A stretch of 46,740 nt of DNA from a virus (IMGVR_UViG_3300023116_004895:1-46740); one strand, 5' to 3'; counted from the stretch's first letter, positions 22,669 through 30,582 are shown. Notes: generated from the sequence alone by a model not told the origin. Numbers and translations: made by a program.

Positions 22669-22928
22669 TAAACGTCTTTACCAACTGCCGCTAATACTTC
22701 TTCTAGTTCGTTAAATCCTTCTGCTACTTTAGCAAACTCTTGCTTGTATGCAATACGGATAGCTTTGTTAATTGTTGCAGGTTTCATGTCTAGTTCTTCT
22801 GCAATTGCTCGTACAGTATCAGTTAGTCCGCCTTTGAGCGTTTCTACTTCTGCTGTTACTTGAATACCTTCGTTGATAATTTGTTTAAGTTTCGTGATCT
22901 CGCTGTCACTGAAAGAACGTGTAGGCAT
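22668..22928 (-). CDS. dsbA: DsbA-like double-stranded DNA-binding protein
   Basis: An 86-residue helical protein. The layout of a small helical domain followed by a helix-turn-helix-like stretch (VRAIAEELDMKPATINKAIRIAYKQ) fits the T4 DsbA dsDNA-binding protein (89 residues), which binds near late promoters. It is the first gene of the replication operon, right after the early promoter at 22963-22991. It could instead be another small DNA-binding regulator. Confidence 0.65.
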   Translation of the reverse strand: MPTRSFSDSEITKLKQIINEGIQVTAEVETLKGGLTDTVRAIAEELDMKPATINKAIRIAYKQEFAKVAEGFNELEEVLAAVGKDV

Positions 22929-22962
22929 ATGCTACTCCTTTTAATTTAGTTATATTGTTATG

Positions 22963-22991
22963 AATATAAGATAAAAAAAGCGTTTTGTCAA
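22963..22991 (-). promoter_or_regulatory. Sigma70-like early promoter of the replication operon
   Basis: Minus strand TTGACA (22991-22986), 17 bases, TATATT (22968-22963), about 35 bases before dsbA. The -35 box overlaps the loop of the terminator hairpin at 22976-22998, so the end of the lysis operon and the start of the replication operon share sequence. Confidence 0.9.
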
Positions 22992-22998
22992 CGCTTTT
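22976..22998 (-). terminator. Intrinsic terminator of the lysis operon
   Basis: On the minus strand AAAAGCGTT-GACAA-AACGCTTTT makes a 9-bp stem with a 5-base loop followed by further Ts. It begins within the last codons of the 92-residue gene (its TGA stop is in the loop) and ends late transcription from the lysis genes. Confidence 0.8.
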
Positions 22999-23266
22999 CT
23001 AATTCTTCTAGACGCTTTTCTATGCTGTCTATTTTTGCTGTAATTTTCGGATACTTCTTTCTCCAAGCATCCTCTGGCTGTTCTAGCCATGTTAAGCCCC
23101 ATCGTTCTACCAAGTAATCTACCATACGGTCAAACTTAGCATAACCCCAAAGACCTAATCTTGTAGTGCTCAAGTATGCTAGTACCATTGCACCTGCAAT
23201 ACTACCAGCAATACTTGTGTAAATCCATGTACGATCGCTCGCCATGTTTTGTATCATATCCCACAT
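22988..23266 (-). CDS. Membrane protein with C-terminal coiled coil
   Basis: A 92-residue protein with one hydrophobic helix (IYTSIAGSIAGAMVLAYLS, about 15-33) and a charged C-terminal coiled coil (KITAKIDSIEKRLEELEKR). It is the last gene of the late lysis operon. The layout suits a holin partner, antiholin or membrane anchor. It shares one base with the upstream 50-residue gene. Confidence 0.65.
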   Translation of the reverse strand: MWDMIQNMASDRTWIYTSIAGSIAGAMVLAYLSTTRLGLWGYAKFDRMVDYLVERWGLTWLEQPEDAWRKKYPKITAKIDSIEKRLEELEKR

Positions 23267-23418
23267 TATTCAGACTTCCAAATAGTCCATGCGCCATATG
23301 CAATTGCGGCATAGCCAACCAAGTTAACCGGTGCCATTACCATTACCAAACCAGCCGCTACTAGCATCACTCCATCCAGTGTGGTTCTTTCTTTTAGTCT
23401 GTTTTTTAACCAATTCAT
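23266..23418 (-). CDS. Small two-helix membrane protein, holin candidate
   Basis: A 50-residue protein (MNWLKNRLKERTTLDG...) with two short hydrophobic helices (about 15-28 and 31-46) split by a Pro (MAPVNLVGYAA). The ATG at 23418 has GGAGAG four bases upstream and is preferred to an in-frame start at 23448. Small two-helix proteins next to an endolysin are typical holins or pinholins. It starts inside the 61-residue frame, overlapping it by 95 bases in another frame. Confidence 0.65.
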   Translation of the reverse strand: MNWLKNRLKERTTLDGVMLVAAGLVMVMAPVNLVGYAAIAYGAWTIWKSE

Positions 23419-23509
23419 TGTACTCTCTCCAATATTTGTTTCGATCATTAGTTGATGTTTTATTAGCTTCGTGCTCTTTTAGTTTCATTACATAATGATC
23501 TGTATCCAT
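23324..23509 (-). CDS. Small charged protein overlapping the holin candidate
   Basis: A 61-residue hydrophilic, Lys/Asn-rich protein (MDTDHYVMKLKEHEANKTST...) ending GWFGNGNGTG. The ATG at 23509 has GGAG six bases upstream. Without it the stretch 23419-23510 would be empty. It overlaps the next gene by 95 bases in a different frame, so it is either a true overlapping gene or shorter in reality. Function unknown. Confidence 0.5.
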   Translation of the reverse strand: MDTDHYVMKLKEHEANKTSTNDRNKYWREYNELVKKQTKRKNHTGWSDASSGWFGNGNGTG

Positions 23510-23510
23510 A

Positions 23511-23702
23511 TTATTCTCCAAACATGCTGATTAGTTCTGGACCAAAACTTCCTGCTGCCCAACCTAGTGCAACAATAGCAATTACTCCCATTACTAACCA
23601 TTTCATTTTAAAGTCATCTACATCCATACGTAGTGCAACTAGTTCATTTCCTAGTATGCGAACACTAACTTCTAATTTACCTTTATCATCTTTTTCGGTC
23701 AT
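23511..23702 (-). CDS. Single-pass membrane protein next to the endolysin
   Basis: A 63-residue protein with a charged N-terminal half (MTEKDDKGKLEVSVRILGNE) and one C-terminal hydrophobic helix (WLVMGVIAIVALGWAAGSFG, about 35-54). It starts at the endolysin stop (ATGA). It is a plausible part of the holin/antiholin set of this lysis operon. Confidence 0.65.
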   Translation of the reverse strand: MTEKDDKGKLEVSVRILGNELVALRMDVDDFKMKWLVMGVIAIVALGWAAGSFGPELISMFGE

Positions 23703-24553
23703 TCGTCTTCTCCAAATAGCATTGCTAAACTAATTGGACCCATAACACCATCTGGAGTTAGTCCATTTTCTTCTTGCCATGCTTTTACGTGTGCTTCAGT
23801 GCCACGGCCAAAAATTCCGTCTGCACCAATTTCCAATTCTTCTTGTACTGCACGTACTGTTGGACCACGTGAACCTAAACGTACTGTTTCGTATACAATT
23901 TTACTTGGCTCCCAATGTCCGCCTAGAACTTCCATAGCGTGTTCGTAATGCTTCTTACGATCTTCTAATCCAATGTAGCCACCGTTGATACGTTTTGTTG
24001 CACCTTTAACATCACGAGCATCTGCATACTTGTTGATGTCATTTGTATCCCAGAACCAGCAAGCACTGTCTAGCGCACCTTTTTTAGTACGCACGTACTC
24101 CACTGCTTCTTCAGGTGACATATCTACTTCTATTCCGAATTGAGTATAGTTATAGCGTCCTGTAAGTTGTAGTATTCCACCACCACGGTACCGCCAACCA
24201 TCACCGCTATCAGTATCCCCATTATCCATTCTATTGGCATAAATGACGTTAGCAATCTTACGAGGTTGTCTGTGATATTCTTGAGCATCTCTGCCTGCCC
24301 TTTCAAAATATTTTGGAAAAATTGCGTTAAGTGCTTTTGCACTATAGTTTAAGTTTTCGCTTAGTACTTTAAAGTTGTTAGATTCGTGTCCGCACTGTGC
24401 AATAAACATTGCTACACGCTCTGGTGTATCCATTTCCCATAATGGAAGAACTTCACACATTGCATCATACCAATCTTCTGCTTCTTCGTTTCCACGTAGT
24501 AATTCGATTGCCATTTCTTCGGTAAAATCGAATTCAAAATCTTCTACTGCCAT
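23699..24553 (-). CDS. Endolysin: GH19 chitinase-like domain plus peptidoglycan-binding domain
   Basis: A 284-residue endolysin. The catalytic GH19 domain (about 40-205) shows MFIAQCGHESNNFKVLSENL with the acid Glu, and GWRYRGGGILQLTGRYNY. The C-terminal PG-binding_1 domain (about 220-280) has LGSRGPTVRAVQEEL, GADGIFGRGTEAHVKAWQ and NGLTPDGVMGP. It cleaves the glycan strand of peptidoglycan for host lysis. No signal peptide, so a holin is needed. It is the first gene after a late promoter (24581-24588) and is followed by small membrane proteins. Confidence 0.92.
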   Translation of the reverse strand: MAVEDFEFDFTEEMAIELLRGNEEAEDWYDAMCEVLPLWEMDTPERVAMFIAQCGHESNNFKVLSENLNYSAKALNAIFPKYFERAGRDAQEYHRQPRKIANVIYANRMDNGDTDSGDGWRYRGGGILQLTGRYNYTQFGIEVDMSPEEAVEYVRTKKGALDSACWFWDTNDINKYADARDVKGATKRINGGYIGLEDRKKHYEHAMEVLGGHWEPSKIVYETVRLGSRGPTVRAVQEELEIGADGIFGRGTEAHVKAWQEENGLTPDGVMGPISLAMLFGEDE

Positions 24554-24580
24554 TTTACAATTCCTTGTTTTATGTATTGC

Positions 24581-24588
24581 TATTTATT
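24581..24588 (-). promoter_or_regulatory. T4-type late promoter AATAAATA (lysis operon)
   Basis: Minus-strand AATAAATA about 28 bases upstream of the endolysin ATG, overlapping the stop codon of the 198-residue gene. It makes the endolysin and membrane proteins late genes, ended by the hairpin at 22976-22998. Confidence 0.7.
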
Positions 24589-25180
24589 TTACAAATGCAC
24601 CAATTCTGCCGTGTACATCTGGGTACTCTCTATATGTATATCCTTCTGGCGGTACAGTGCTTTCACCTTTCCACACAGGAATAAAATGATCTGCATCACC
24701 GTCAAAGTCTACATTATGTCTTAAATGTACTTCTATTAGGTTGCCGTCTATGTATTCGCAGTTTACCCATTCATACTTTTGTAAAAATGGCATAATTAAA
24801 CTTGGTCTATTTACATAGTCTTTTGTACGTTTCCATTCTTTCCAACGTACAAAATCGTCGTCTTTGTGTTTGAAACCTTCTACACACAATACTTGCAAAC
24901 CATAATGATAATCTACACTTAAATGTCTGCCTACAAATATTTCGCACCAAAAGTGTCCAGGTGTTAAATGATCTGTTGTATTTTCAATATACTCAATACT
25001 AGCACCTAAGCCTAGTCCTATTGCATTTACTGCAGGACGTACAATATAGTAGCCTGGTTCGTCTACTCTAACACCTACAGGTCCGCAGTTGTATCCCATT
25101 TGTTTGCTGAGTATAAGTTTATCCATGATCCACATATCTGCCGGATCAATTGTTTTCCAAACTTCTTCTTCTGGGTGCAT
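24584..25180 (-). CDS. Conserved phage protein of unknown function
   Basis: A 198-residue protein. The block MGYNCGPVGVRVDEPGYYIV with RPAVNAIGLGLGA looks like a nucleotide- or substrate-binding Gly-rich region and recurs in marine T4-like phages, possibly of ATP-grasp type. His-rich later parts (VHLRHNVDFDGDADHF) are also distinctive. It is coupled (TAATG) to the Cys-rich mini-protein upstream. I do not assign an activity. Confidence 0.7.
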   Translation of the reverse strand: MHPEEEVWKTIDPADMWIMDKLILSKQMGYNCGPVGVRVDEPGYYIVRPAVNAIGLGLGASIEYIENTTDHLTPGHFWCEIFVGRHLSVDYHYGLQVLCVEGFKHKDDDFVRWKEWKRTKDYVNRPSLIMPFLQKYEWVNCEYIDGNLIEVHLRHNVDFDGDADHFIPVWKGESTVPPEGYTYREYPDVHGRIGAFVK

Positions 25181-25350
25181 TAGAATCCTAGTTCTATTCC
25201 GCTATCAACGCCTGTCCATTCGTCTCTTGTTCGAATTGGGCGTTCTGAACAATGTTCACATTCGCATTGTTGACAAACATCATTTGCACAATCTTGGCAC
25301 TCAGTGCCACAGTGATGATCACAATGACAGTTTTGACATTTACAAGACAT
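25180..25350 (-). CDS. Metallothionein-like Cys-rich mini-protein
   Basis: A 56-residue frame has 11 Cys and 3 His in its first 34 residues: MSCKCQNCHCDHHCGTECQD and then CANDVCQQCECEHC. The rest is an ordinary acidic tail (RPIRTRDEWTGVDSGIELGF). CxC and CxxC repeats at this density are the hallmark of metallothionein-like metal-binding peptides. The stop overlaps the next gene's ATG (TAATG), which supports translation. The role may be zinc or copper buffering or a multi-zinc ribbon; nothing more specific can be said. Confidence 0.7.
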   Translation of the reverse strand: MSCKCQNCHCDHHCGTECQDCANDVCQQCECEHCSERPIRTRDEWTGVDSGIELGF

Positions 25351-25360
25351 TGATTACTCC

Positions 25361-28300
25361 TTAGTCTTTTTTACGGCAAGAACCTGGCTCGCCACGTTTC
25401 TTCCCTGGAACTTTTTCATACCCATCCCAGCATTTATCATATTCTTTACTGTTAGGATGTGCTTCTGTTGTCTTTTTACGGCGTTGCATTTTACCCATTG
25501 GCTGTGCAACACTAGCAATTCCACCTGCGCTAGTCATTTCGTTGAACATTTCTTTACGTTTCTTTTCAACATACTTGCTAGCACGAGCATACATACCGTC
25601 GTATCTGTCATTCATTTGGTCATCTAAGTCCATGTTATACAACCAGTCTTCAATTTCTTCTAATTCATCTTGTTCGTATGCTTCCCAATCAAGTCTTGAA
25701 ATATTACTAAAGTCCCAATCCAGGTCATCCATAAATTCTAATCCTGCTGATTCTTTAACTTCTTTTTCATCGTCATCTTCAATGCCACGCTTCTTTTTAC
25801 TGTCTTTGATTGCTTGTTGCATAATTTTTTGCAATCTCATTTGTGCTTGCATGTTGTGGTCTGGACGTCTTTTTTGACCTTCTGGTATCTCTCCAGTTGG
25901 ATCCATTTTATTAATGGCATCAATGATTAATTTGTCCAATTGCTGATGCAATGACTTACCGCCATCGGGTAATTTTTTCATTACGCTCGACATACCAATA
26001 TCAAATGCTAGCTCTTCATGTGCTCGCATTCTCATTTCGTGTTGGTTTACACCTTTTTTTAGCCCTGCTTTAAACTCATGAAATGCTGCTTCTACGGCTT
26101 GATCTGGATCGTTAAGATCTATATCGAGATCTTCGTTATCTTCCATTGCTTGTTTGCGAATAGTTGCAAAGTATACACTTTCCCAATCATCGCCGTACTG
26201 CTTTTTCATTGACGCTTTCATGTCACTGTCATCGTACTTTTTCTTTAAACGCTTTTCTTTTGACTTTTCTGCTTTAGTCATTTTACGTTCGTCAACTTCA
26301 TCTGAACTATGTCCTAAATGCTTGTGTACAAGTGCATCAAGTGCACGGTGAAAAGCATCAATTTCATCATCTGACATTTCTTCATTAACACGAGGACCAT
26401 TAATTAAGTTCGGTGCTTTTGGTTTGGGTGCAGTACGAGCACGTTGCGCCGCTGCCATTTCTTGATCATAAGTTGACTGACTTACAGGACCACTTGCAAG
26501 TCCACCACGGCGAAAACCTGGATTCAATCTTGATGTGCCTGCTGGTAAAGCTGCTGACTCAGTTTGTAGACCATACTGTGCAAACATATCAATGATCATG
26601 TCTTTGTTTGCTTCCATCCAATCACGTTCACGTGTCATACTGTATACATGTCCATAAGCATCATAGGCGTGCATGTTATGGCGAATTGCATTTTCTGCGT
26701 GTTGCGCCATTGCTGAATCGCCATCTTCATCTGTGTCTGGCCAGTCAATACTGCCAAGCCCACGAGCAGATTCTTTCATGCCACGTCTGTCGTTGTCTAG
26801 TTCTTTAAACTCATCATATGAAAGATACATGTCAGTATCTGGATCGTAGTACGCACCTTCTTTTGGATCGTAGTAAACTACTTTACCACTTAGTGTACTA
26901 AATGGTCCTTCTAAACCTGGACGTTCTTGATAACGATCTCTGTCAATTGGTGGAAGTTCTTTGTAGCCTTCGCTATATTTTTTCTTTTTATTTTTGTTAT
27001 ATTTTCCTTCACCGAGTGCACCTTTATTGTAACGTTGTGCAATTTGGCTTAGTGTGTCTCCACTTTTTACTGTGTACGAACCACCGTTTGGCAAAGTAAT
27101 TGTGTCACCTGGATAAATTTTATTTGCATCTTTAATACCACTTGCACGTGCCAAATCTTGATATGTAACTTTTGATTGTGTTGACTGTTTTTTAGCAGGC
27201 TCGTTAAATTTAAGTGCTTGTTTTACTGCATTGTCAATACTTGGTTTGTCTGGGCCAGTTGTGGTTGGACGCAATTTAGGACGAGGGCTTGTTGCTCTGC
27301 TTGGTTCTTTTGTTTGTGGTTGAGCTGCTGTACCTGGTGCGGTGATTTGATAATTAGAAGATTTTTTAATTACTTTGTCCGCATGTGTAGTAGCCATTGC
27401 TTGCGCTTTCGGGCCACGACTTAAAATACCAGGGCCGCCATTATACATCATAACTGCTACTCTGTCATCTTCTGCACCATATGTATTTTTCATAGCAGAA
27501 TAATATCTCATAGCAACATCTGTGTTAACAAACGGATCTTCAACATCAGCTAAACTAAAGTTTGTACCGTAAATTCTGTTAACGTCATCGATTGCAGGTT
27601 GACGAAGTTGGAAAATACCAATAGCACTACCACCGTCTCCACGTGCAGAATTATCAAATCCACTTTCTTGATCTGCCATACCCATAGCAATATGATACGG
27701 AACATTGTATTTTTCTGCTGTGGTACGAATCATTTCAGCTGTTGCATCACCTACTTTTTCGCTCACTGGACGTAACTTAGGGCGTGGACTTGTTGATCTG
27801 TCTGATCCAGGACGTAACTTAGGACGTGGGCTTGTACTTCTAGGATCTGTTAATCCTTTGTTTTGAGGATGTGATGGTTGATCCATGTGTCCTGCATTTG
27901 GATTAAAATAATCATGGTCTGTATCAAATCCACGTGTACTTCCTGTCATCTGACCATTTGGTGCACGTTCACGACGACCGATATTATCGTTAGGTCCTTC
28001 TTTCATTACAGTTGTAATCATTTGTGTTGTATCAACTGTAGGTCCTTCAAAAATAGTAAGCATACGTACACGGTCTTCGTCTTTTGTAGTAAGATTCGGA
28101 TACGCTTCCATTACACGTTCCCATGAAAGAGATGCAGTATCTTTTAGTTCTGATTCTGTTAGTGCACGTTCATTATAGTATTTTTTACTTTGTGCTTGTG
28201 CAGCACTTTCACCGATAAAACCTACATGCTTTAATAGTTTATTAGATAGTTTTTGTTCGTTAACTTTTTTGTATTCATCTAGTGCAATTTTATATTCTAC

Positions 28301-28561
28301 TACTACACGTTTATATTCTTGTTTCATCGAAGCACGTTCTTCTTTAAGCATATTGTCTTTGTGTAATGACAAGTATTTTTTAATGCTTTCTTGGAAATAT
28401 TTTTTAGTTGTGTCCCAACTGATAACTCCATGTGCATAACATTCAAATACACTATACATATTTGCCTGAACTTTATCAAACTCTCTACCTGTGACTGCAA
28501 ATTTGTTTCTTGATTCTTTTGCAATGTCTAGTATGTTTTTTGCTGCTTTAATAGGTTTCAT
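25361..28561 (-). CDS. Large virion-associated lytic transglycosylase with LysM and repeat linkers
   Basis: A 1066-residue protein. In order it has a helical N-terminal part (1-190), two copies of an STSPRPKLRP linker (about 242-265), an SLT-type lytic transglycosylase domain (about 275-395; catalytic Glu in MADQESGFD, then GGSAIGIFQLRQPA), a third linker copy (about 425), a LysM domain (SYTVKSGDTLSQIAQRYNKG), charged helical regions and a basic two-Cys tail (KCWDGYEKVPGKK...GSCRKKD). The ATG at 28561 is preferred to a TTG 12 bases upstream. It is in a late operon behind the Pro-rich protein, so it is probably a virion or ejected protein that opens peptidoglycan at infection. Confidence 0.8.
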   Translation of the reverse strand: MKPIKAAKNILDIAKESRNKFAVTGREFDKVQANMYSVFECYAHGVISWDTTKKYFQESIKKYLSLHKDNMLKEERASMKQEYKRVVVEYKIALDEYKKVNEQKLSNKLLKHVGFIGESAAQAQSKKYYNERALTESELKDTASLSWERVMEAYPNLTTKDEDRVRMLTIFEGPTVDTTQMITTVMKEGPNDNIGRRERAPNGQMTGSTRGFDTDHDYFNPNAGHMDQPSHPQNKGLTDPRSTSPRPKLRPGSDRSTSPRPKLRPVSEKVGDATAEMIRTTAEKYNVPYHIAMGMADQESGFDNSARGDGGSAIGIFQLRQPAIDDVNRIYGTNFSLADVEDPFVNTDVAMRYYSAMKNTYGAEDDRVAVMMYNGGPGILSRGPKAQAMATTHADKVIKKSSNYQITAPGTAAQPQTKEPSRATSPRPKLRPTTTGPDKPSIDNAVKQALKFNEPAKKQSTQSKVTYQDLARASGIKDANKIYPGDTITLPNGGSYTVKSGDTLSQIAQRYNKGALGEGKYNKNKKKKYSEGYKELPPIDRDRYQERPGLEGPFSTLSGKVVYYDPKEGAYYDPDTDMYLSYDEFKELDNDRRGMKESARGLGSIDWPDTDEDGDSAMAQHAENAIRHNMHAYDAYGHVYSMTRERDWMEANKDMIIDMFAQYGLQTESAALPAGTSRLNPGFRRGGLASGPVSQSTYDQEMAAAQRARTAPKPKAPNLINGPRVNEEMSDDEIDAFHRALDALVHKHLGHSSDEVDERKMTKAEKSKEKRLKKKYDDSDMKASMKKQYGDDWESVYFATIRKQAMEDNEDLDIDLNDPDQAVEAAFHEFKAGLKKGVNQHEMRMRAHEELAFDIGMSSVMKKLPDGGKSLHQQLDKLIIDAINKMDPTGEIPEGQKRRPDHNMQAQMRLQKIMQQAIKDSKKKRGIEDDDEKEVKESAGLEFMDDLDWDFSNISRLDWEAYEQDELEEIEDWLYNMDLDDQMNDRYDGMYARASKYVEKKRKEMFNEMTSAGGIASVAQPMGKMQRRKKTTEAHPNSKEYDKCWDGYEKVPGKKRGEPGSCRKKD

Positions 28562-28575
28562 TTTGTTTTCCAATA

Positions 28576-30096
28576 TTATCTATCTAATTTTAATGGGCTT
28601 GTTAATTTTATAGGTGAAAATTTCATTGCAGTTGCGTCTACCGGTCCGATACCAGGTAAACCAAATCCTGGTAATCCGAATCTACGTCTTGTTCTTTTTT
28701 TACCATTGCCTTTACCGCCTTTAGGTTTTAATCTAGGTTGTGGCAGTGGCCTTGGGCCTGGAACAGGAACAATCTCCGGTGCCTTTATAGTTTTAGGAGT
28801 AGTTTTAGGCTTACTTGGTGTAGTATCTGGCGTTGGCTTAGTATCGGGTTTTGGCTCAGCTGGCTTATCGGATGGCTTAGTATCCGGTCTACTATCGGGT
28901 TTTGGCTTAGTATCTGGCCTACTATCGGGTTTTGGCTCAGCTGGTTTAGCTGGCGGTTTAGTATCTGGTTTTGGTGTAGGCGTTGGCCTATCAGCTGGCT
29001 TAGTATCTGGCTTTGGCTTAGTATCGGGTTTTGGCTCAGCTGGCTTATCGGATGGCTTAGTATCCGGTCTACTATCGGGTTTTGGCCTGGTATCTGGTTT
29101 AGAATCTGGCTTCGGTTGTGCCGGTTTAACTGGCGGTTTAGTATCTGGTTTTGGTGTAGGCGTTGGCCTATCAGCTGGCTTAGTATCTGGCTTTGGCTTA
29201 GTATCTGGCTTTGGCTTAGTTGGTTTTTTTGGTTGACCGGGAACAGGTTTTGTGTCTGGACGGGTACGTGGCTTACTACCCGGCTTATCAGATGGCTTTG
29301 GCTCAGCTGGTTTAGCTGGCGGTTTAGTATCTGGTTTTGGTGTAGGTGTTGGCCTATCAGCTGGCTTAGTATCTGGCTTTGGCGTTGTTTCTGGCTCCGG
29401 CACTACACGAATAGGAGGCCCTGGTTTGTTTGCGGGCTTCGGATCTGTTTTAGGTGTAGTACGATCTGGAGCGGGATCACTAGTTGCTGGTTCTCCCAAC
29501 TCTGGTGCAGGAAGACTTGCTGCAGCTTTTGTTAACGCATCTTTTGCAGCTACATATCTAGGATGAGTACGTGGGTCGCCACTTGCTATGTCATCTGCTG
29601 ACATAGCATTTGCTTCTGCATCTATTAAGTCAACGAAAGCCTGAGGATCATTGGTCGAAAGATGATCTAAAAACTTTTCTGCTTCGTTCCAAGCTGCCGA
29701 CTGATCATCTGATATAGTGCCATCGGCTGCAGTAGATGGAGTTAGTGCAAATCCTATAGCACCGAATAATCTTCCCAATACACCTTTTGCTAAAGATCCT
29801 GCTTTTGATCCCGTAGATTTCGGAATACTGGGAATATTGCCCGCTTTAAAATTATTGTTTGCTGCTTGTAATGCTTTTGGATTATCTAATAAGTAATTTG
29901 TTATTGCATTTTTAAATTGTGGTGTTTTAAACTGCGGATTTAAATTCACAATATTATTTACAGTTCTCGCTGCTTGACTTGGACTTACTTTGTATTGATT
30001 CTGAAATTGAACCGGATCAAGTCCTCTTAAATTAAACGCAGGCACTGCTTCGTCTAATGATTCTTTGTTGCCTTCAGTGAACTCTGTAAATTTCAT
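28576..30096 (-). CDS. Capsid-targeted Pro-rich repeat protein
   Basis: A 506-residue protein. The N-terminus MKFTEFTEGNKESLDE fits a T4 capsid-targeting peptide with an L-x-E cleavage site (LDE16 before Ala17). Residues 20-200 are ordinary, with a Gly/Ala-rich hydrophobic patch (GVLGRLFGAIGFALTP). Residues about 205-455 are repeats of PKPDTKP / PADRPTPTPKPDTKP / AEPKPD type. The C-terminus is basic and Pro/Gly-rich (GKGNGKKRTRRRFGLPGFGL). The ATG at 30096 has GAGGA eight bases upstream, and it sits just behind the previous stop. It is probably an internal or tether-like virion protein. Confidence 0.75.
   Translation of the reverse strand: MKFTEFTEGNKESLDEAVPAFNLRGLDPVQFQNQYKVSPSQAARTVNNIVNLNPQFKTPQFKNAITNYLLDNPKALQAANNNFKAGNIPSIPKSTGSKAGSLAKGVLGRLFGAIGFALTPSTAADGTISDDQSAAWNEAEKFLDHLSTNDPQAFVDLIDAEANAMSADDIASGDPRTHPRYVAAKDALTKAAASLPAPELGEPATSDPAPDRTTPKTDPKPANKPGPPIRVVPEPETTPKPDTKPADRPTPTPKPDTKPPAKPAEPKPSDKPGSKPRTRPDTKPVPGQPKKPTKPKPDTKPKPDTKPADRPTPTPKPDTKPPVKPAQPKPDSKPDTRPKPDSRPDTKPSDKPAEPKPDTKPKPDTKPADRPTPTPKPDTKPPAKPAEPKPDSRPDTKPKPDSRPDTKPSDKPAEPKPDTKPTPDTTPSKPKTTPKTIKAPEIVPVPGPRPLPQPRLKPKGGKGNGKKRTRRRFGLPGFGLPGIGPVDATAMKFSPIKLTSPLKLDR
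28850..29400 (-). repeat. Tandem imperfect repeats encoding the PKPDTKP stalk
   Basis: Blocks of about 60-180 bases recur almost exactly, for example around 28970-29030, 29147-29210 and 29335-29385, and 28845-28905 against 29022-29085. All are in frame and encode Pro/Lys/Asp/Thr repeats, so this is a coding repeat and not a CRISPR or attachment site. Such repeats are prone to length change by recombination. Confidence 0.85.
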
Positions 30097-30097
30097 A

Positions 30098-30544
30098 TTA
30101 GATTTCCTCGATAGGAAGGTCATCTACTATTTCTGGTTGACCTTCTGTAGCTTCTATATATTCCATATAGTGCTTTACAGTAGCAATGTAATCTGCTGCT
30201 TTAGTGATTTTACTTTGCACCCAAGGTTCTAAATTTTCGTTGTCTTGAATCATGCCATGCAATTGAATAGCATACTTTGAAAGTTTATATAGTTCACTTT
30301 TTGCCATCCATCCATCATCGTCGGTGTCATCTAATACACCTTCCATAATTTCGCTCATGTAAACTGTAGGCTCTGTGCCTTCTTTTAATTCTGTACTGTG
30401 TCTTTTCATCCACGCACGTGCAACATCGATGTCTTCGAACACTTTGCGTTCTACTCCGTTAACATCTAGTACTTTATATTCGCTGCCTTCTTTCACAAGT
30501 TGTGGTTTGGCAGCTGGGTTTGATTGTAATTTTTCTAATCTCAT
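30098..30544 (-). CDS. Conserved T4-like marine phage protein (late)
   Basis: A 148-residue acidic protein starting MRLEKLQSNPAAKPQLVKEG. The C-terminal half (DTDDDGWMAKSELYKLSKYA, then NLEPWVQSKITKAADYIATVKHYMEY) is a helical module I know from several marine T4-like phage proteins. It is the first gene after the late promoter at 30583-30590. The start at 30544 avoids an unlikely N-terminal extension across the promoter. The function is unknown; it is probably a virion or morphogenesis protein, as its operon partners are. Confidence 0.7.
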   Translation of the reverse strand: MRLEKLQSNPAAKPQLVKEGSEYKVLDVNGVERKVFEDIDVARAWMKRHSTELKEGTEPTVYMSEIMEGVLDDTDDDGWMAKSELYKLSKYAIQLHGMIQDNENLEPWVQSKITKAADYIATVKHYMEYIEATEGQPEIVDDLPIEEI

Positions 30545-30564
30545 TGAGACGCTCCAAGTATCAT

Positions 30565-30572
30565 GATAAGTA
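30565..30572 (+). promoter_or_regulatory. Possible late promoter variant GATAAGTA for the plus-strand gene
   Basis: GATAAGTA lies 29 bases before the ATG at 30601. The same octamer precedes the plus-strand gene at 714. It faces the minus-strand late promoter 11 bases away, giving two crossing divergent promoters. Confidence 0.4.
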
Positions 30573-30582
30573 ATTATACACT

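Noticed and set aside
24130-24342. A 70-codon minus-strand frame inside the endolysin gene
   Set aside because: It overlaps a strongly supported gene fully and has no separate ribosome site or motif.
28850-29400. Repeat array that could be taken for a CRISPR or attachment region
   Set aside because: Units are in frame, adjacent and without unique spacers; they encode a Pro-rich stalk.
28706-29566. Long plus-strand frames of about 104-265 codons rich in Gly/Ser/Leu or Trp
   Set aside because: They are the antisense of the Pro-rich repeat region; their length comes from the repeat composition, not from selection for a protein.
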